The notes below the pieces were generated by a model. It worked only from the letters and a program-made list of their open reading frames with translations, did no database searches and was not told the origin of the DNA. 64,000 nt of DNA from Pyrrhosoma nymphula (taxonomy: Eukaryota; Arthropoda; Insecta; Odonata; Coenagrionidae): NCBI GenBank assembly GCA_963573305.1, contig OY754331.1, forward strand, positions 12,744,868 through 12,808,867, written 5' to 3'. Positions 1-11,799 of this stretch are shown here, one piece after another (position 1 is the first letter of the stretch; every line of letters begins with the position of its first letter). The translations under genes were made by a program, and so were the position numbers.

Positions 1-350
1 ATCCGTGGCATGGGGTTGTTTCGAGTGCCCCCCCCCCCCCCCGCTGCGCCGCGAATCGCTCCAGCTGACGTGTTCAATCCCGCAGCCGCCTTCCCATCAG
101 CCCCCGCGGCCGTGCGTGCGTCGTCGTCTAACCAATTCACATCCCCATCCCCCACCCGCCACTTAGCTCGTGCCTCCGTCGTGCGCATACAACAAGCAAA
201 CCCTGTAACCCGTCGGCTGTCGCCACGAACTCCGCATCTACATCTTTTAGTGCCCCGCCGTCATGCTGATTCTGATTCCCTTGAACGGTCGATGTTTGAA
301 GATGGCTTGGTGATCGATGGATGCTGTAATCCGTTCATATTAAGGTTTTA
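1..350. other. CpG- and C-rich segment, no recognisable gene
   Basis: This edge of the window is clearly richer in G+C and CpG than the AT-rich DNA that follows. It begins near a run of about 14 C residues at 29-42. An open frame crosses it on the plus strand, but the predicted protein is low-complexity (Pro/Ala/Ser/Arg) with no domain I recognise, so I do not call it a gene. It could be the edge of a CpG island whose rest lies outside the window. Confidence 0.4.
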
Positions 351-1080
351 AATCTATTGCTTTCATCAAAATCTCCTCACGGTTTTTATTTTTGCCTTCT
401 CTTAATATTTTGCTCACTATGCTATTTATTCACTCTTCAAAATATTATTTTTCAAATTTAATGTGGAAACTGACTAGGGGTCAGTTGTAGTAAGAGACGC
501 AAATGTCTCTATCTCGCCCTAATTCAGGTGACTTGTTGCCATTACTTCTCTTAAAATTAAAACATCTCTCATCTCATAGTGATCGATTCATGATGGTGAG
601 TATCCTCATTGTTTATGGAAAGAGAGCTAGACAGATTTTGCGAATGTAAAGCTAGATAATGGTGGGTGTTCCTTTTTATAACCCATAAAGTGACCTTTGC
701 ACACAAATTTTCCCGAGAGAACTTAGAAGAAATCATTCCAGTGGATGCTTTTAGAACTGAATGGCTCTCGTCTGAAAACAACAACGCACCTTATATTACT
801 ACGAGGGAAAAATAACAGATAGATGATAAATTCAAGTTTATTTTTCAGATCAAATATAGCTACTAAAATAATTCCTACGCCTATATACAATTTTACATCC
901 CCCTAGTCCTTTTCATTCTGAACGTGATCACTTCTCAGGAACATTTTTCCAAATGTCACCTACTGGTCGCAATGGAGATATCTGGACTTTCGTGAACGAT
1001 TATGTGTGGTTATTTGTGGCGTTTGGAACTGATATCCAGTCAATATTTTCCCTTTCCGTCACCGAAATACTGGCGGGACT
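351..1080. other. AT-rich non-coding stretch
   Basis: No gene, RNA or repeat could be recognised. Only short chance reading frames are present. Confidence 0.5.
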
Positions 1081-1850
1081 ATTTTTAGTGACGGGGGTGG
1101 AGGGGAGCGTGGAGAGACTTGGAGCCGTTTTCGTGAGCGAGCCAGATGAAAACATAAAAGGCGAAGGGTTGGAGGGGTGGGAGTGGGGGTGGTGGGAGGA
1201 GTGAGGTTGGGCCAGGAGTGGAGAGACAATCAATATCTGAAGAATTCGATGCCAGCAGGAGTAAAACGGTGGGTGTGTGGGGGTATGAAAGGAAGGGTAG
1301 GGGTTGGTCTGGTTGGGGGAGGCGAAATATTCGTGTTTGTGGCTGGAGTGTAGTGGGTGGGGGTGGAGAGAGAGGGAGAAGGAGGGGGAGCCGCGGGAAC
1401 CGTGGATGGAGTCATCGTTGTCCACTCCAACTGCATGCCGGGAAAGCGATCTTCTCGAGTGGGAGGACTCCGTGGAAACCCGCCACCTCACTTGCCTGCA
1501 CCCAACCACGCGCCGATTCGTCTTCTTATTTGGCCGGAGGGGAGGAGAAGAACAAAAGGTCGGAGAGATTTTTGGTTGCACGGATGGGTGAGGGGGGGAT
1601 GTGATTTGCGAGCGTGTAGGAAAACAGTCGAGCGTGCTGTATGCCCCTTGGGGGTGGGGGGCAAAGAGACGAGTGGCGGTGGTGTTGGTGGATATGAGGG
1701 GAGAGGATATTTTTGCCCTGGGAACAACACACTGGGGAGCGTGCATTCCGTGTGGGTGTCTTTGGAAGGAAATGGAAAGGAAATTGCACCGAGAGAGCGG
1801 GAGATGTCAAAATGGAAGGTTTTTTTACGGTTTAGAGAGCGACATGAATT
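1080..1850 (+). repeat. Purine-rich (G/A) strand-asymmetric island
   Basis: About 770 bases are dominated by G and A on the plus strand, with many runs of three or more G (for example 1183-1194 and 1655-1661). The complementary strand gives long Pro/Ser/His-rich open frames because CT-rich sequence rarely contains stop codons; I treat these as composition artefacts. Similar islands recur through the window. Confidence 0.6.
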
Positions 1851-1869
1851 CTAGGCGGGAATGAGTGAT

Positions 1870-4800
1870 CGAGAGGAGACGAGGAATAGCAATTGAGAGG
1901 CGAAAACCGATTTTCTGCCCTACGGCACTTACATCTTGACTAGTAGTCACGAGAGAAAGCCATGGGCTGACAATAAGAACCATGACTATCAATTTTGGAA
2001 GGGAACAAAAATTGGAAATTGGCTGAGGCATGAAAATGAATTCGTCGGACTATTGCAGGAAGAGGCACTAAGGATTTATTATTCCATGATTTTTTTGGCG
2101 GCAGATAGCGCAGATCTATTAGAATCAATTTTTATCATTCTATCAGACATCCAAATGCTGAGAGCACCCTTAAGCTTACAAGCATGATTGAGTCGTATCA
2201 ATAGAAAGCCATCAGGCGTTGATTCCATGAACTTTTCGTAATATATATATATATATATATATGTTTTCAATGAAAGAACAACAGCACATCCACAGGCTAT
2301 TCATAGGGCTCGACTCTTTTACACATATTGAACCATTTCGCGCACGTGCTTCAAAACGAATTGAAACTCGTCCAGCCACCTCAGTAAGTTTAAAATGATT
2401 ATTTATTCCGGCTCAAGGTTTATCGACGAAAAAGGGAGAGAAGCTTCTAAGTTCGAGTAAGAGTCGTTCAGTATTTCACATGAAGCCTTCCTTTTCAAAC
2501 CTAGCGTTATGAGAGATTTATAGACCCGTGTTAGTAAAATGAAGCAGTTTCCTTTTTCCTGCCAATTTCGTTCACCATTATAATGACCCGTGGAATTCAC
2601 ATTTACAGTTTCCCCATCTATTTCAATGCTAAATTTAACTCTGACTAGATTTACAGTTGCCACAGTAAAATAAGTGATTGAAGACGGTTACACTATATTT
2701 TTTATTCGATATTTAACCATTGAATATAAAAATAACGTAAAGCATTAGGAATGCCGCATAATTAAATACGCACAATTAACATTTTAAATTGAAATTGATG
2801 AGTGATTTTTCCGTCCATACTATTTATTGTAACTTACAGTGAGTCCCACAGAGAGAGGCATTTTTAATTAAATTTTTAGTCAAGGCAGTTAGTTAGTTTT
2901 GTTAATAATTAATCAAGTACAGTTTTTAAGCCTTATTTGTTTAGTAATGCGTAATGACAGATTTTAGGAAAACATTTTTCTTTGTGGCAATTAATTTTGA
3001 CTTGTATGGCATGCATACAGTTGGCTCATTAAACTTTATGTTTACATAGATGAATATTCTCTAAACCTATTTTTGCTGTAAAAATCCAAACTATGGATAT
3101 CTCAATATAATTATTTAGTTTTTGCATGCTAATTTTAGGAACATTTTTCTAGCAAACGGGTGAAGTTATTATTAATTTTGGAAAAATGCACGGCTTTGAA
3201 ACAAAAGATATCCGGTAATTTTAATTATAATGATTTTCATTCGTTTTTCTACGTGTTTTACTGCTTGATTTAAATACTTTCTCTCTATGAAAAAAATATT
3301 GAAACCTGACAAATACGACGAACTTTATCATGTGCATGGTAAATTTAAATGATTCAGAAAATGAAAAAAATATGCCCACAGTAAAAATGATAGCCTCATA
3401 TTCCCAAGACTCATCTGCCAAGCGTCAGAAAAATAACCATAAATAGCACATGAGAAGATCTGTTTAGTCCTGTTAAATCCGTTTAGTCACAGCTACTGCA
3501 TCATAGCCGAAGAGAGGCAGGACTGTAAATGGAAATATAAATGGAAAATTATTCAAAGATCAGAACACGAATTTTCCATCAATTGGGATAGTTTTTTTCT
3601 ACCACCAAAATAAGTAAATGGTTCCAATAAAAGATTGAGCCTAAAAATGCAACCCAGAAATACCCAAATGCGGTTTTTGGACGTAATGGACAAGTCGTTA
3701 TTTCTTGTTTCACCCTGAAATCGAGACATCGAGCCGTGGACTTCTTCCCCTCTCCCCCTTGCACCCCTCTCCTCCTCATTCCCTCATTATTCTTCTTTCG
3801 GAGCATGTCCAATACTTTCATTCTTTTTTCTTCCTTAGTTTACATTCACCGCATTCCTCCAATCCTAACTCGATACCTTCGTTTACATCTCTTTTTATGC
3901 GAAATGGGCGCCTGACCGTGCGCATGCCGTATTTTGATTTTCTTGTACTTTCTCGCTTATTTGCTGCTGTATCGCTTACTCCATTAGATATGGCTAAAAT
4001 GCTTTCCTACTTTATCAAATAATTCATTTTTATTCTGACAATATCTCTTCGTATCGAAATGCTTTCTGCGAATTCATGAGACGGGTAGGTATTTTAGAAA
4101 GCAAAATATTCCTCGCATAAATTTAATCTAGTTAATACAAGCTTCGTTTTAAGTTACTAAGAGAATGTATCCTGTTGATAAATAGTTTACCTATTTTTAT
4201 TGATGGTTCAGGAAAAATCTTGACTTATTTTATCTCAATGTAATTACAGTTGAAAAAACACGAACCATTTGGATAGTTTTACTGTTAATCCCAATTTGTT
4301 TCATTAAAACAGAAAAAATATAAAATAGAGTCGACATTTATGGTGTGTGGCTAGGAATATCATTAAACAGGGATCTTATCGAATGTTTTTTTTGTCTACG
4401 ACTTTTCTGTTTTATACAAACTTACTCGTGTGCTCTTTGCAAATAAATTACTCTCTATATTTCTGTTTTCTCTCGGCTAATCATACATTACAATTTGCTC
4501 CTTCTGATTCTTGGTTTTGGTTTATTTATAAGCTTTAAGAACGAAGTATAGTTATTTACTTGCATATGGAGCGGGAATATTTCCTCGTTCCAGTTTCCTC
4601 ATTGGATGTATTGCTATACGTCACTCTACAACGTCAGTAAATATCTTCTCACAGTCAATCAACTCACCAATCCCCGCCAAAAAGTATAAAATTCTTGGGG
4701 GTTGGTGTAATTTTTACGTGAGGGAAGAAAGAGATGTCAGCAGGCCAGTTGATGCTTATTGAGTCGAGACTCTTTCATGTCTCATTCCCATCCTCGCCGC

Positions 4801-5230
4801 GATTTGGCGTGTTCTGACTTCGAGTCCTCCTCTACTTAGCCATAGTTGGACGAAGCACATGAGTCACTGGACGACTTATAGCAATCACGTAGTGTTTAGG
4901 AGGATTTGGGGGAGGAGGAACATACGAGCATCATGTCATTCAATCCTTCCTTAGGTTGGTTAATTAAATGAAGGCTTTCGTTCTTCCGCACCCGAGACTG
5001 ACTTATTTGATTCTCTTTCGTTCTTTTCTCTCCTTGTTTTCCCTAGTCTCCATCCCCATTACCCATCAGACCCCTTGTTTTCCCTCAGTATTTCCCCATT
5101 TGTCTTCCTAACGAGTTTTTCCCTTCTATATCATATAACATATATGTTTAACTTATAATTTGCGTTAGGGTATGCCCATGTTGCCGAACACATCGTCATT
5201 TTCTTTAGTGTAATTTTGCCTTCGGCACTT
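1870..5230. other. AT-rich non-coding stretch
   Basis: No gene is recognised. It contains an (AT)11 microsatellite, a short CT-rich patch near 3740-3840, and two copies of the 13-mer CCTTGTTTTCCCT near 5031 and 5081. A minus-strand frame of 86 codons at 2403-2663 is not low-complexity but matches no family I know. Confidence 0.5.
2241..2262. repeat. (AT)n microsatellite
   Basis: A pure AT dinucleotide run of about 11 units, directly visible. Confidence 0.95.
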
Positions 5231-5540
5231 CTGTACGCCTTATCATTTCTTAATTTTTCTTTTTCCACCGATTTGATAGTTAGCATTTCTGTCCAACAGC
5301 TTTATTCAAAGGCTTTAATTCCCTTACGTCCGATGTTTTCATCCTCCGCGATTCTGAAACATAGAGTGCTCCATCCCACAGAAATGGCTTCATACACTGA
5401 TTTATCGTCTCAAGTTAGATTAGTTTCAGAGGAGTGTACCTTCCTCTGCAAGCTTCCTTATCTTGAACTTTTCTTGAATTCAGTGGTACCTCTTCTATCC
5501 CATGTCGTACTTCTTCCGAGTCGGTGAATGATTCTACTTG
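5230..5540 (-). pseudogene. Possible LINE reverse-transcriptase C-terminal remnant
   Basis: One minus-strand frame reads FLWDGALYVSES followed by a segment resembling the block after the reverse-transcriptase domain of RTE/Jockey-like non-LTR elements (family pattern: W-x3-LYGSETWT, then an EAFEMWCWRRM-like stretch). The match is weak, is split over frames and has stop codons. Catalytic motifs are not visible. Two plus-strand open frames across 5216-5771 are then probably shadows of this fragment or chance. It may simply be coincidental similarity, so confidence is low. Confidence 0.3.
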
Positions 5541-6800
5541 GTACATAGATCTTTATCTTTTTCAGGGCTAAAATTTATCCGTACACTTGTATTTTATTAT
5601 TTTCGAGAACAATTAGATGCTGTATTCTTTAAAAATCTCTCCTTTATCATTAAAGAAAGAATTAATAAATTATTGACTCCCTATCTTTGCTCCATAGTGA
5701 ACAGTACTGAGCTTTTAAAGTTAATTACTGTCGCTGAATACTTAATAAAAATATTTAAAATGAGTTTTTGAAAAGTCATGCTTATGAAACTCACATTAAA
5801 ATAATAATTCTTCTCTTATTTCTTCGTCAAACTCTCGTCCATTTTAGATTTATTTCTTTATCGCATAGATGTATGTACATTCTCTTTCCTGAATTATCGA
5901 TTCACGAAGAAATTTTCAGTAGGCTCTTACATTCAATAAAAATGCTATTAATTAATGAGTAACCTATCCTGTCGATAATTTCAATAAACGAAGGCCAATT
6001 AAAGAAATGATGGATACAAAGGTGTCTTGAACACGAAAACAGAATCTACGCAAATATTTAAGCTAATTATAATGGGAAACGGGTCAGCAAAGCCTGAAGT
6101 TGTAATAAGGAATGGAGAATCCTGCGTTAAGGAATTCACAGAAATGAATATGAGTGGTGGAATGAAGCCTGTTTAACCAAGGGAAAAATGCGCTATCAAG
6201 CGCGCGTAGGAATTTTAAAAATGCTTACTATCCGTAATGGAGAAAGGCATATTTTAAAATTGGGAGGACTTGAGACCAATATCGGGTTGAGATGTTTGGG
6301 AATGCCAAGAGAAGGCAAAGGGAATGAATGTGGAGGAGGATCGAGGAAATGAAAGAATGAGAAAATGGTGAACTCCAAATAAAAAGCGGGGAATGAGAAA
6401 GACGAATCAAGAGGTTTTAAGATTGGAGGCCGGGTAATGAGAGGAACACATTTTTACGTGTTCAAGGGAAAGGGCCCAGTTTTTTTTATCATGAAATGAG
6501 AAATTGAAAAATGAATCACCATCCAAAATTCCAGAGGGGGTGAGGAACTTTTCAATATTCCTCTGTGTGGTAGGAGTAACGTTCGTCAGGTTTGCATCTG
6601 TTAAACCGCATTCAATTTTATTAATGCAATAGCAATGCTTTTTAAGATTGATAAATCTCATCCGTATGCAGTGTGTACGATGTGTAAAGTGTTACTTACA
6701 GTTTAAGCATTTATTTTTGCGCTACAATCTTAGCAATGAATAAGAATATGGTGCTGGTTTCACGAGTTCTATTTCAAATTTAAACTATCATGTTAATTTG
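5541..6800. other. AT-rich non-coding stretch
   Basis: No gene or repeat family recognised. A moderately purine-rich patch at about 6230-6400 gives minus-strand frames that I take as composition artefacts. Confidence 0.45.
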
Positions 6801-7164
6801 CAGAGATCAGAGAATGGAGATCTGGCAGACACTCGGAGATCTGGAACTCCATACAGGGACTAAGACAAGCCAGGCTCCACATTGCGGGACCTAAGCCTAG
6901 CATGACGAGAAAACGTCTATCCCTGGATAGAAGCCAACTTAGAACAATAGTTGGACTGTTGACAGGCCACTATCGTGTCAATAGGTACCTCAATCTCCTG
7001 GGACTGATTAAATCACGTAGTTGTCGATGGTGCGAAGAAGAGGATGAAACTACATATCATATTCTCTGCGATCGCCCTGTAATCTCTAGGACTCGCATGT
7101 GACACTTTGGGGCTGCACACATGGACCCCAAGGAAATCAGGGACATCCCCATCACATATATTTT

Positions 7165-7193
7165 GGCCTTATATATATATCACATATAAGGCC
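7165..7193 (+). other. Short hairpin in LINE 3' region
   Basis: GGCCTTATAT and ATATAAGGCC form a perfect 10-bp stem with a 9-nt AT-rich loop. It lies within the 3' part of the R1/Jockey-like fragment. It may be functional RNA structure or a by-product of AT dinucleotide expansion. Confidence 0.5.
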
Positions 7194-7259
7194 ATAGGAC
7201 TCTATGGGTGATATCAAATCTTGCGGACGGCACAATGGACCGTTAGGTCTAAGTGCCTC

Positions 7260-7282
7260 AGGACTCCATCTTTAGGAGTCCT
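7260..7282 (+). other. 3'-terminal stem-loop of LINE
   Basis: AGGACTCC and GGAGTCCT form a perfect 8-bp stem around the 7-nt loop ATCTTTA, about 15 bases before the TAATCTAATCTAAA tail. Stem-loops just before a short-unit 3' tail are known recognition features of reverse transcriptases of several non-LTR elements; the role here is inferred. Confidence 0.7.
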
Positions 7283-7295
7283 GCCGCAAACTCAG

Positions 7296-7312
7296 TCTAA
7301 TCTAATCTAAAT
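7296..7312 (+). repeat. LINE 3' tail, TAATC units
   Basis: TCTAATCTAATCTAAATC marks the end of the element. Short tandem units instead of poly(A) are typical of R1/I/LOA-type LINE ends. Confidence 0.65.
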
Positions 7313-7315
7313 CAT

Positions 7316-7780
7316 GTTAATTTCAAGATTCCAAAATATTCCAGTTACCTTTGTCTTAATTCGATTTCTGTGTTCTCTATCTTCTTTTAGCCTAGAAGGT
7401 TTCTCCCCCACCAAGAAATTTTAAACAAGGCTGCAAAAGCTACACTGTTATCGCGTGATGTAACTTTTATTTTACATGTATTTGATTATTTCATTCCTTG
7501 ATTTAATAACCGATTTAAATATGCACCATTTGGCTCCTAGATACAGTTTTGCGAGTTACTCCTAAGTACCTACCCTCAGTAGTCCATATTGATCGCGGTA
7601 CCAAACGCAATAGCGCACTTAAGCCACCAAGACGCAAAAAATATACACGCTACTCTTTTTACGATATATATTTTTTTATCAACGGTCGATCCACTTCCAA
7701 GTTTCTCTTCCCTCGCCTGAGCATTTCGATTTTCGAAGGCACTCATTATTTTCCCGGTAAACGCAACATTCTCGTCCGCC
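7316..7780. other. AT-rich non-coding stretch
   Basis: No gene recognised. The open frame from 7549 runs into the GC-rich island and is judged compositional. Confidence 0.45.
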
Positions 7781-7813
7781 CGGACCGGCGAGCACGGTTA
7801 TTGGGGGAGGGCG

Positions 7814-7822
7814 TATATAAAA
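7814..7822 (+). promoter_or_regulatory. TATA-box-like sequence
   Basis: TATATAAAA matches the TATA consensus and sits at the upstream edge of a GC-rich island, flanked by GGGCG and GGGG. No clear initiator or coding exon is seen about 30 bases downstream, so this is only a candidate; AT-rich DNA gives such matches by chance. Confidence 0.2.
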
Positions 7823-8400
7823 AAAGGGGGAAAAGAAAATTGATTTGCCGACACGAATTTGCGGTTTTTACGCGATGGCTGCGGCGAGGCATAAGGCATC
7901 GAGGAAAGGAGGGGTTAGGAGGCGAGGGAAGTAGTGGAGGGGGTAGGTGGGGGAGGAGATTGAGGAGTGGGGGCAGGGGGAGTGAGTTTAGGAGTTAGAG
8001 AGGGAGAGGGAAGGGTTAGTTGGGTGAGGAGATGCAACGTGTTGTAGGCCTGGTGAAGGGGAGGGTTTTGAGGAGGGCGTAGGGGTATGGGGGAGGGGAC
8101 TGGGGGAGGGGTTCACGTGTTTTTAAGGCTCGCGTGACGGCAGGCCGTCTCTCTATCTCCCTCACTCCCTCCACACTCTGAAAAACCTTCCCCCGCTCCC
8201 CTTTCTTAGTGTCTCCCTCCTCCTCCCTCCCGCACCCCGTATCCACGGAGCAGCCGCGAGGGAAAAGTTATTCTGCGGGGGCAGCAGGTGACGAGGTGAG
8301 GCCGGGGGAAGAGAAGGAGGGGGTGGGTTTTCTACAGAAAAGGGCGGAGAGGGGGAGAGAGAGAATGGAGGAGGGCGGCCGAAAAAAGGAAAGAGGAAAA

Positions 8401-8420
8401 TAAAAATAAATAAATAAATA
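8401..8420. repeat. (AAAT)n short microsatellite
   Basis: About four to five AAAT units inside the purine-rich island. Confidence 0.8.
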
Positions 8421-8640
8421 CGCAAGTTAAAAAAACAGGGGGGAGGGTGGAGGAAAAAAATCCCACAAAATATACTCGGTTAGGAGAGTTTTTTTGCGAG
8501 AGATTGAAAGAGAAGCAGGAGATGTGATGATATCGATAAAAAAATAAGAAACTCGAGGTAAGGTAGAGAGAGGGAAAAGAGAGCCATCTAGAGGGAATAT
8601 CGTCATTTTTCACCACCGTCGAGAGAGAGAGAGGAAAAAA

Positions 8641-11600
8641 ATGAGAAACGGGTAGCGGAATAAGTCTCCTCTTCCTCCTTTTCTCCCTTTTGTGTTTTTC
8701 GAGGACGCAAGGTTTACGCTCATTTCAATTCACTCAGGGCAGACCAGACTTTATTATTATTATTATTGTTATTTTTTTCACGATTCCAAAAAACGTAAGG
8801 GTGAGTGGAGAGTGGAAGAGAGGGATTATTTTTCGAAAGTTTCCGCTGATTTAGTTCTCCCGAATTCTTTTCTCGGGTTTGTAGCGACGCGACGTATTTA
8901 TTTTCTCATCTTCTGCCCTTCACTGTTTACAGACCGAGAGTAATAGGGAGAAAGATGCAGAAGGGAATCGTGGGTTCAAAGCAGAGGAGCAGAAGGGCCT
9001 TCGAGCATAGACACCAAAGAGATGTCATTGTTTAATCGTACCACTATATTGCCTTGCGGCCGAAGCAAGTTGGTTTCTGTGACGCGAGGCATGGTAGGAA
9101 TCGTGGCGTATTATTGGTAGATCTCATAAGATATACTTCAGAGAGAAAAATATCCCACCCAGTGATTATGAACTATGGTATTTACAAACGACACTCTAAG
9201 CCCAGAAGATTTCAACCTTTTTTCAATTGTTCCCAATCGACGGCATTCTATCTCTTTCTTACATTACCTTAATGAGAAAAATGTGCTCGTAATTTGCATT
9301 CTTCCAGTTCTTAAAAACCTGTTTCTGCTAAACTGTCTCTTACATTATTTTCGCGTACCCCTCAGCTACAAAGGAAACCAACGACGTAGTTATTGGTTAT
9401 TACCTTTTCTTCGCGACGGGTTCGCTTTTGGCACGTGATGAAGGGATATAGCTAGGGGATGGGCAATAATGGCCTAATAAACCTGCGGTGTCCATGGCAG
9501 ATGCTCCCTCATGCGTGTCGGGCAACACCCCTATGCTTAGGGCGGGGGAAGCCTAGGGATTGGAGCCTAGGGATTTCCGTGAAATGTGTTGCATTTATTT
9601 CCATCCTCCTCCTTAGCAATTCATTCACTGACAAATATTCCTCCAGGGTACCAGAATACGGGAACACTTAGTGGTTAATAATTAGTCACTAATTTTAAAA
9701 GGCAAACACATAGTGAAAAAGCTTTTATAGACGGCCAAATCGTACATATCATGACTAAATGTCTATTAAAATATGCTGCTATTTGTCCTAATTTCCTCAT
9801 ACATATTGGCAGTAAAATAGCTAAGTGTTGAAATTGTTGAACTCGTAGCATAGTTCAGTGTTGTGTATTACAATGTACTGCTTAACGAATAACTTGGTGT
9901 TGATAGATCATAATGGATTCCTAATGAAGAGCCAAATCATGAGTAGATGCCTGTGACTGAATAAACTAGCCTCATTACATAGTTCCATTGTTTTTATTAA
10001 AGGTCCGTTGCTGATACGGTTGGCTGCGATAAAAGCTGCGAATTTTAATTCCGAATTTACTTAGATATCTATATTTTTCTGGTCTTCACGTTGCTAAATG
10101 CTGATGCACTACTTGACTATGTATATGTAGAGCCTGCATTATATTTCTCTTTTGGTTAAATCTAAAGTATGCTATAATAACTAATTAAATCTACATTAAT
10201 GTAGGAATTTTATGAAGTACTTCGTTATTCATAGCGCATGGTAATAGTAAGTTGTAGCTGTTGCGGGCCGATATGTTTTCGATCGCAAGCCAAAAATATT
10301 TCCATTGTATTTAAGAAGTCAATTGCTGTATTGGTAGTATTCACCATAATACCCATAGAAGGAAAACAGCTTTTACCATTTTAAAGTGTTAATCAAGCTG
10401 ACGTTGTATGATAGAAATATGAGTTAAAATACTAAAATATGTTACGAGTTTCTATTCTTAGCTATTAAACTGCCAATATTTGTGAGGAAATTAGGTTAAA
10501 TTATGTCAGTTAGTCAGTAACACATCAATAGAATGACTGAACGTATAGGAATGTTGTGAATTTTATTAGAGTTTCGTAATGGTAAACTTTAAAAATTTGA
10601 TTTTACATTTACAAATTAATTACTCACATTTATCAATTAATTAATACCCTGATATTTGTGAGATTTTTTGCCATCCGCATATTTATAATTATGTTGTACA
10701 AATGAATTTAATCATAGTCCACAAAGGTGTTATTCTTTAGTCTCATTAACCCCAATGCAGAAAATGAAAAATGCACTTTGGAATTGATACGTTGTAAAAT
10801 TCCAATGCCTTGAAACAGCTAATTAGTTTCTAAAAATAAAATGTGTCAGGAAACATGATATTAGAGATTTCTGGCTACCATAATTTCCGGCTGTTTCATG
10901 CGTTGACACCATATATGCATATATGACATATTATTATGTTAAAGACTGTATATGAATGGTGTGAAATTAGAATGGAAATTTTATTTAAGGAAACAAATAA
11001 CAATTCCGTTTGCATTCACCATTTATCATTCATAAAAGAAATGGAATATATTTCCAAGGGTGTTTATTAATCCTCTTATTTATGAATCGCAACTCAGAAC
11101 AAAATTGGATTTACAATGGCCTGTTTGAAAAATATAGCCCACACTCGTTCATTTTTTGCCTCAAAATTATATCGTAAATTTAAATATTCTCTTTAATTGC
11201 TTCTGCATACCTATTTATTTTTCAAATTTCAAAATTTATTTAAAAGAAAATTACTTTTGTTCTTACGCTAACGTAATAAAGCCTTCATACTTCGCTCCGA
11301 GAGTTATATTTTTATTTCTACAGCTTTATTAATCCTCTGGTGTTTTAGAGCTGGCATCGGCATCGTTTCAAAAAAACCTTGCAATGGATGCATAAACTCG
11401 GTTTAAATAATATTTTCCGTGTAATCAATACACCTCCCAAAGGTTTTCTAATCATGTTGTAAATCATAATGTAAAATCTGAACTCTGCGTGGAATAGAGG
11501 TGTTTTTTATGTAAAAACGCATAGAAAATTGATATGCTCTTGAAGAGAGTTATTTGAAACGATATATTTAGCCTTTTATCGCGTATAGGTCTAAATCAAA

Positions 11601-11780
11601 ATTTCTTACAAAAATGAATTATGAAAGCTGACCGCAGAAAATTTCTGCTTTCGCCGTTAAAAGTTAAAATTTAATCATTTTGAACAAAAAGAGTGGATAT
11701 ATTTTTACATAATCTTTGACTAAAACCTCACGTAATACATTTTTTTAGATAGTATTAAGCAGTGGCAGTCTTTAAAACTA
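8641..11780. other. Mostly AT-rich non-coding stretch
   Basis: No gene recognised. Visible structure is limited to the TAT microsatellite, a 12-base direct repeat (AGCCTAGGGATT at about 9550 and 9564) in a slightly GC-richer patch at 9450-9590, and a 16-bp palindrome CATATATGCATATATG near 10910. From 9660 to 11750 nothing stands out. Confidence 0.5.
8750..8770. repeat. (TAT)n microsatellite
   Basis: Imperfect TAT trinucleotide run with one G interruption. Confidence 0.85.
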
Positions 11781-11799
11781 CAAATAGCGAAGGTTAGTG

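Larger units (their letters stand above)
6805..7315 (+). pseudogene. LINE 3' end (R1/LOA/Jockey-like), C-terminal ORF2 plus 3' UTR
   Basis: The frame at 6902-7102 encodes the segment found near the C-terminus of arthropod non-LTR retrotransposons that carry a ribonuclease H region. Its signature is LTGHYRVNRYLNLLGL, then a cysteine/histidine knuckle (CRWCEEEDETTYHILCDRP), comparable with the family pattern LTGH-x3-N-x2-L-x2-G-x6-C-x2-C-x4-ET-x2-H-x3-C. Upstream, in another frame, LRQARLHIAGP continues the same homology, so a frameshift lies near 6890. Downstream of the TGA near 7100 there is residual similarity, then a 3' UTR with two stem-loops and a short TAATC-unit tail. The element is 5'-truncated and dead. 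Confidence 0.8.
7780..8640 (+). repeat. GC/purine-rich island
   Basis: G/A-rich on the plus strand at about 7900-8140 and 8270-8640, with a CT-rich patch at 8150-8240 between them. CpG density is raised at 7740-7880. Long frames on both strands are low-complexity (Gly/Arg/Glu or Pro/Ser). Near the right end AGGTAAGG (about 8556) resembles a splice donor. The island could be a promoter or CpG island, or just low-complexity DNA. Confidence 0.55.

Noticed and set aside
1000..1746. 248-codon minus-strand open frame
   Set aside because: It lies in a G/A-rich island; the product is Ser/Pro/His low-complexity.
7549..7998. 149-codon plus-strand frame next to the TATA-like box
   Set aside because: The second half is Gly/Arg-rich from the purine island and the first half matches nothing. 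The TATA-like match is probably chance.
10910..10926. 16-bp AT palindrome CATATATGCATATATG
   Set aside because: Expected by chance in AT dinucleotide-rich DNA, and no second copy was noticed.
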